From CAZPWQ01 sp964590495 (GTDB taxonomy: Bacteria; Bacteroidota; Rhodothermia; Balneolales; Balneolaceae), in NCBI GenBank assembly GCA_964590495.1, contig CAZPWQ010000168.1, forward strand, positions 1 to 6,218: DNA of 6,218 nucleotides. The letters are read 5' to 3'. Both the position numbers and the translations under genes were made by a program. Below the pieces are notes generated by a model. It saw only the letters and a program-made list of their open reading frames with translations. It had not been told where the DNA came from and made no database searches. Of the stretch, positions 5,072 through 6,218 are shown piece by piece (the first letter of the stretch is position 1; every line of letters begins with the position of its first letter).

Positions 5072-6088
5072 GAACCGGTCGCAGATCCGCTTTGGGGTAT
5101 GGGGTACAATCATAATGGGCAGGTAGCCGGCAATAATACACAAGAACCTGACCCGATCTTAATTGCCTTTGATATAAAAAGTATAGCCGGCGGCGACTGG
5201 CACAGCTTGTATATCGATAACAATGATGTGCTTTGGGGAATGGGATTTAATAATTCCGGACAACTGGGCGACGGTACCACTTCAGACCGCCATGAACCTG
5301 TGGAAATTGCCTCTGATGTCGAATACTTAGCAGCCGGTGAACACCACAGCTTATTTGTTAAATCCGACGGAACTCTCTGGGCAATGGGACAAAATGATAA
5401 TGGCCAGCTGGGCGACGGTACTACTACGAATCGCCTTGAACCTGTACAGATAGATGATAACGTAGAGTATGTTACAGCCGGGCAACGCCACAGCTTATAC
5501 ATAAAAACCGACGGCACGTTATGGGCAATGGGTGATAATAGCAACGGTCAGCTTGGCGACAGTACAACCACCAGTCATGAAAATCCGGTGCAGGTGGCTT
5601 CCGGTGTAGATAAAGTTGCTGCCGGTGGACGTCACACATTATATACTGAACCGGACGGTACACTCTGGGCTATGGGGGGCAATGGCTCCGGACAGCTGGG
5701 GGATGACACCCGAACCAGCCGAAGTACACCTGTAGAGGTTGCGTCGGATGTAAGCAGTATAGCGGCCGGAAGAGATCACAGTTTGTTTGTTACAGGCGAT
5801 GACATGCTGTGGGGAATGGGAAATAATGAGAGAGGACAGTTGGGCGACGGAACGCAGGAGAATAAATTCAGCCCGATTGAGATTGAAGCCGGGGTAATCA
5901 GTTCAAGAGCCGGAAACCGTCATACGCTGTTTATCAAGACAGACGGCACATTGTGGGCCATAGGAAAGAACAGCGACGGACAACTTGGCGACGGTACGAC
6001 AACCGACCGGGCTGAGCCGGTTCAAATTGATTCGGACGTGACAGATATCGCCGCCGGCGTTCATCACAGTTTATACATAAAGGATTAA
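4634..6088 (+). CDS. Lipoprotein with InlB-like repeats and RCC1 propeller, 3' part after the gap
   Basis: This is the continuation of the gene starting at 3963; the frame is open from the first base after the gap and begins LKEYTLNIDI like the earlier repeats. Two further InlB-like domains (4634-4858 and 4859-5071) are followed by seven RCC1 repeats (from 5090). Each repeat has the pattern LWxMGxNxxGQLGDGTT, then PVxI, then AAGxxHSLxIK. Seven repeats suggest a closed seven-blade beta-propeller, as in RCC1 and the RCC1-like inhibitor BLIP-II. Blade 1 is atypical (GQVAGNNTQ in place of GQLGDGTT). With the minimum gap of 170 bases the whole protein is 731 residues, more if extra units exist. 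An internal ATG at 4850 is not the real start. A likely role is protein binding at the cell surface; the partner is unknown. Confidence 0.9.
   Translation, partial: LKEYTLNIDIEGEGDVTEEIVEEKGKDYEHGTTVRLTAEPAENWVFDSWEGDLSGSENPATITIEEEKSVTAVFQLQEHALNLTIDGEGEVIVDPDKTEFQHGEEATLTAEPAEGWRFVEWEGDISESENPVSVTFESEMNITSVFEPVADPLWGMGYNHNGQVAGNNTQEPDPILIAFDIKSIAGGDWHSLYIDNNDVLWGMGFNNSGQLGDGTTSDRHEPVEIASDVEYLAAGEHHSLFVKSDGTLWAMGQNDNGQLGDGTTTNRLEPVQIDDNVEYVTAGQRHSLYIKTDGTLWAMGDNSNGQLGDSTTTSHENPVQVASGVDKVAAGGRHTLYTEPDGTLWAMGGNGSGQLGDDTRTSRSTPVEVASDVSSIAAGRDHSLFVTGDDMLWGMGNNERGQLGDGTQENKFSPIEIEAGVISSRAGNRHTLFIKTDGTLWAIGKNSDGQLGDGTTTDRAEPVQIDSDVTDIAAGVHHSLYIKD
5090..6085 (+). repeat. Seven 144-base RCC1 repeat units
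   Basis: The LW codons that begin each blade fall at 5090, 5231, 5375, 5519, 5663, 5807 and 5951, spacings of 141 and then 144 bases five times; the last blade is 45 codons. The very constant period with diverged codons indicates old duplication under structural constraint, unlike the near-identical InlB units upstream. Confidence 0.92.
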
Positions 6089-6100
6089 ATAAGACGGCTG

Positions 6101-6146
6101 CTGCAAAACACCGGAATATCTTCTCTTGGGGTTTCGGTGTTTTGTA
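6101..6146 (+). terminator. Strong intrinsic terminator of the lipoprotein gene
   Basis: CAAAACACCG (6104-6113) and CGGTGTTTTG (6135-6144) form a perfect 10-bp stem, extended inward by G-U, A-U, A-U and U-G pairs to 14 bp. The T-run is in the descending arm, and the mirrored A-run would serve a minus-strand transcript, so it may act in both directions. It begins 12 bases after the stop codon. Confidence 0.75.
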
Positions 6147-6150
6147 CGAT

Positions 6151-6218
6151 TTACGGCAAGTGCATGGTGATGCATATCATCCGGATGGCCATTATCAGAT
6201 CCGCAAAGTCTCGCAGAC
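6151..6218 (-). CDS. Possible 3' end of a convergent gene, cut by the window edge
   Basis: A minus-strand frame is open from the right edge for 21 codons (begins LRDFADLIMAIRMICI, ends MHLP) and stops at 6151-6153, five bases from the terminator-like stem. The position fits a convergent gene sharing a two-way terminator. The fragment is too short to recognise and a chance open frame of this length is common. Confidence 0.22.
   Translation of the reverse strand, partial: LRDFADLIMAIRMICITMHLP

Overview
The window looks like chromosomal sequence from a member of the Bacteroidota or a related group such as Balneolota. The reasons are moderate G+C, start codons without Shine-Dalgarno sequences, a Ser-Cys lipobox lipoprotein made of divergent InlB-type and RCC1 repeats, and an intergenic region full of CCCCTCC/GGAGGGG palindromes. 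The phylum is an inference; there is no rRNA or other marker gene.

Layout: 1-104 is a short non-coding tail with an inverted copy of a dispersed repeat. 105-1331 (minus) is a soluble sensor histidine kinase with an RsbRD-type N-terminal domain. 1465-2379 (minus) is a six-helix YihY/BrkB-family inner-membrane protein, transcribed toward the kinase across a 133-base gap. 2380-3962 is about 1.58 kb without a credible gene. It is a nest of small dispersed repeats, hairpins and composite inverted repeats, and lies between the divergent membrane-protein gene and lipoprotein gene. 3963-6088 (plus) is one gene for an exported lipoprotein: signal peptide, at least five tandem ~75-residue InlB-like domains, then a complete seven-blade RCC1 propeller. 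A 100-N assembly gap (4534-4633) falls inside the 225-base tandem repeats and breaks the reading frame artificially. The repeat period predicts a true gap of 170 + 225k bases. A strong intrinsic terminator follows at about 6101-6146, and a possible convergent gene end lies at the right edge.

The genes do not form an obvious pathway. The kinase has no response regulator in view, and the lipoprotein stands alone as a monocistronic unit. I see no defence system, mobile-element transposase, CRISPR array, tRNA or rRNA. The most unusual content is the repeat nest (several families, both orientations, one hairpin whose pairing favours the plus-strand RNA) and the near-identical repeat units around the gap.
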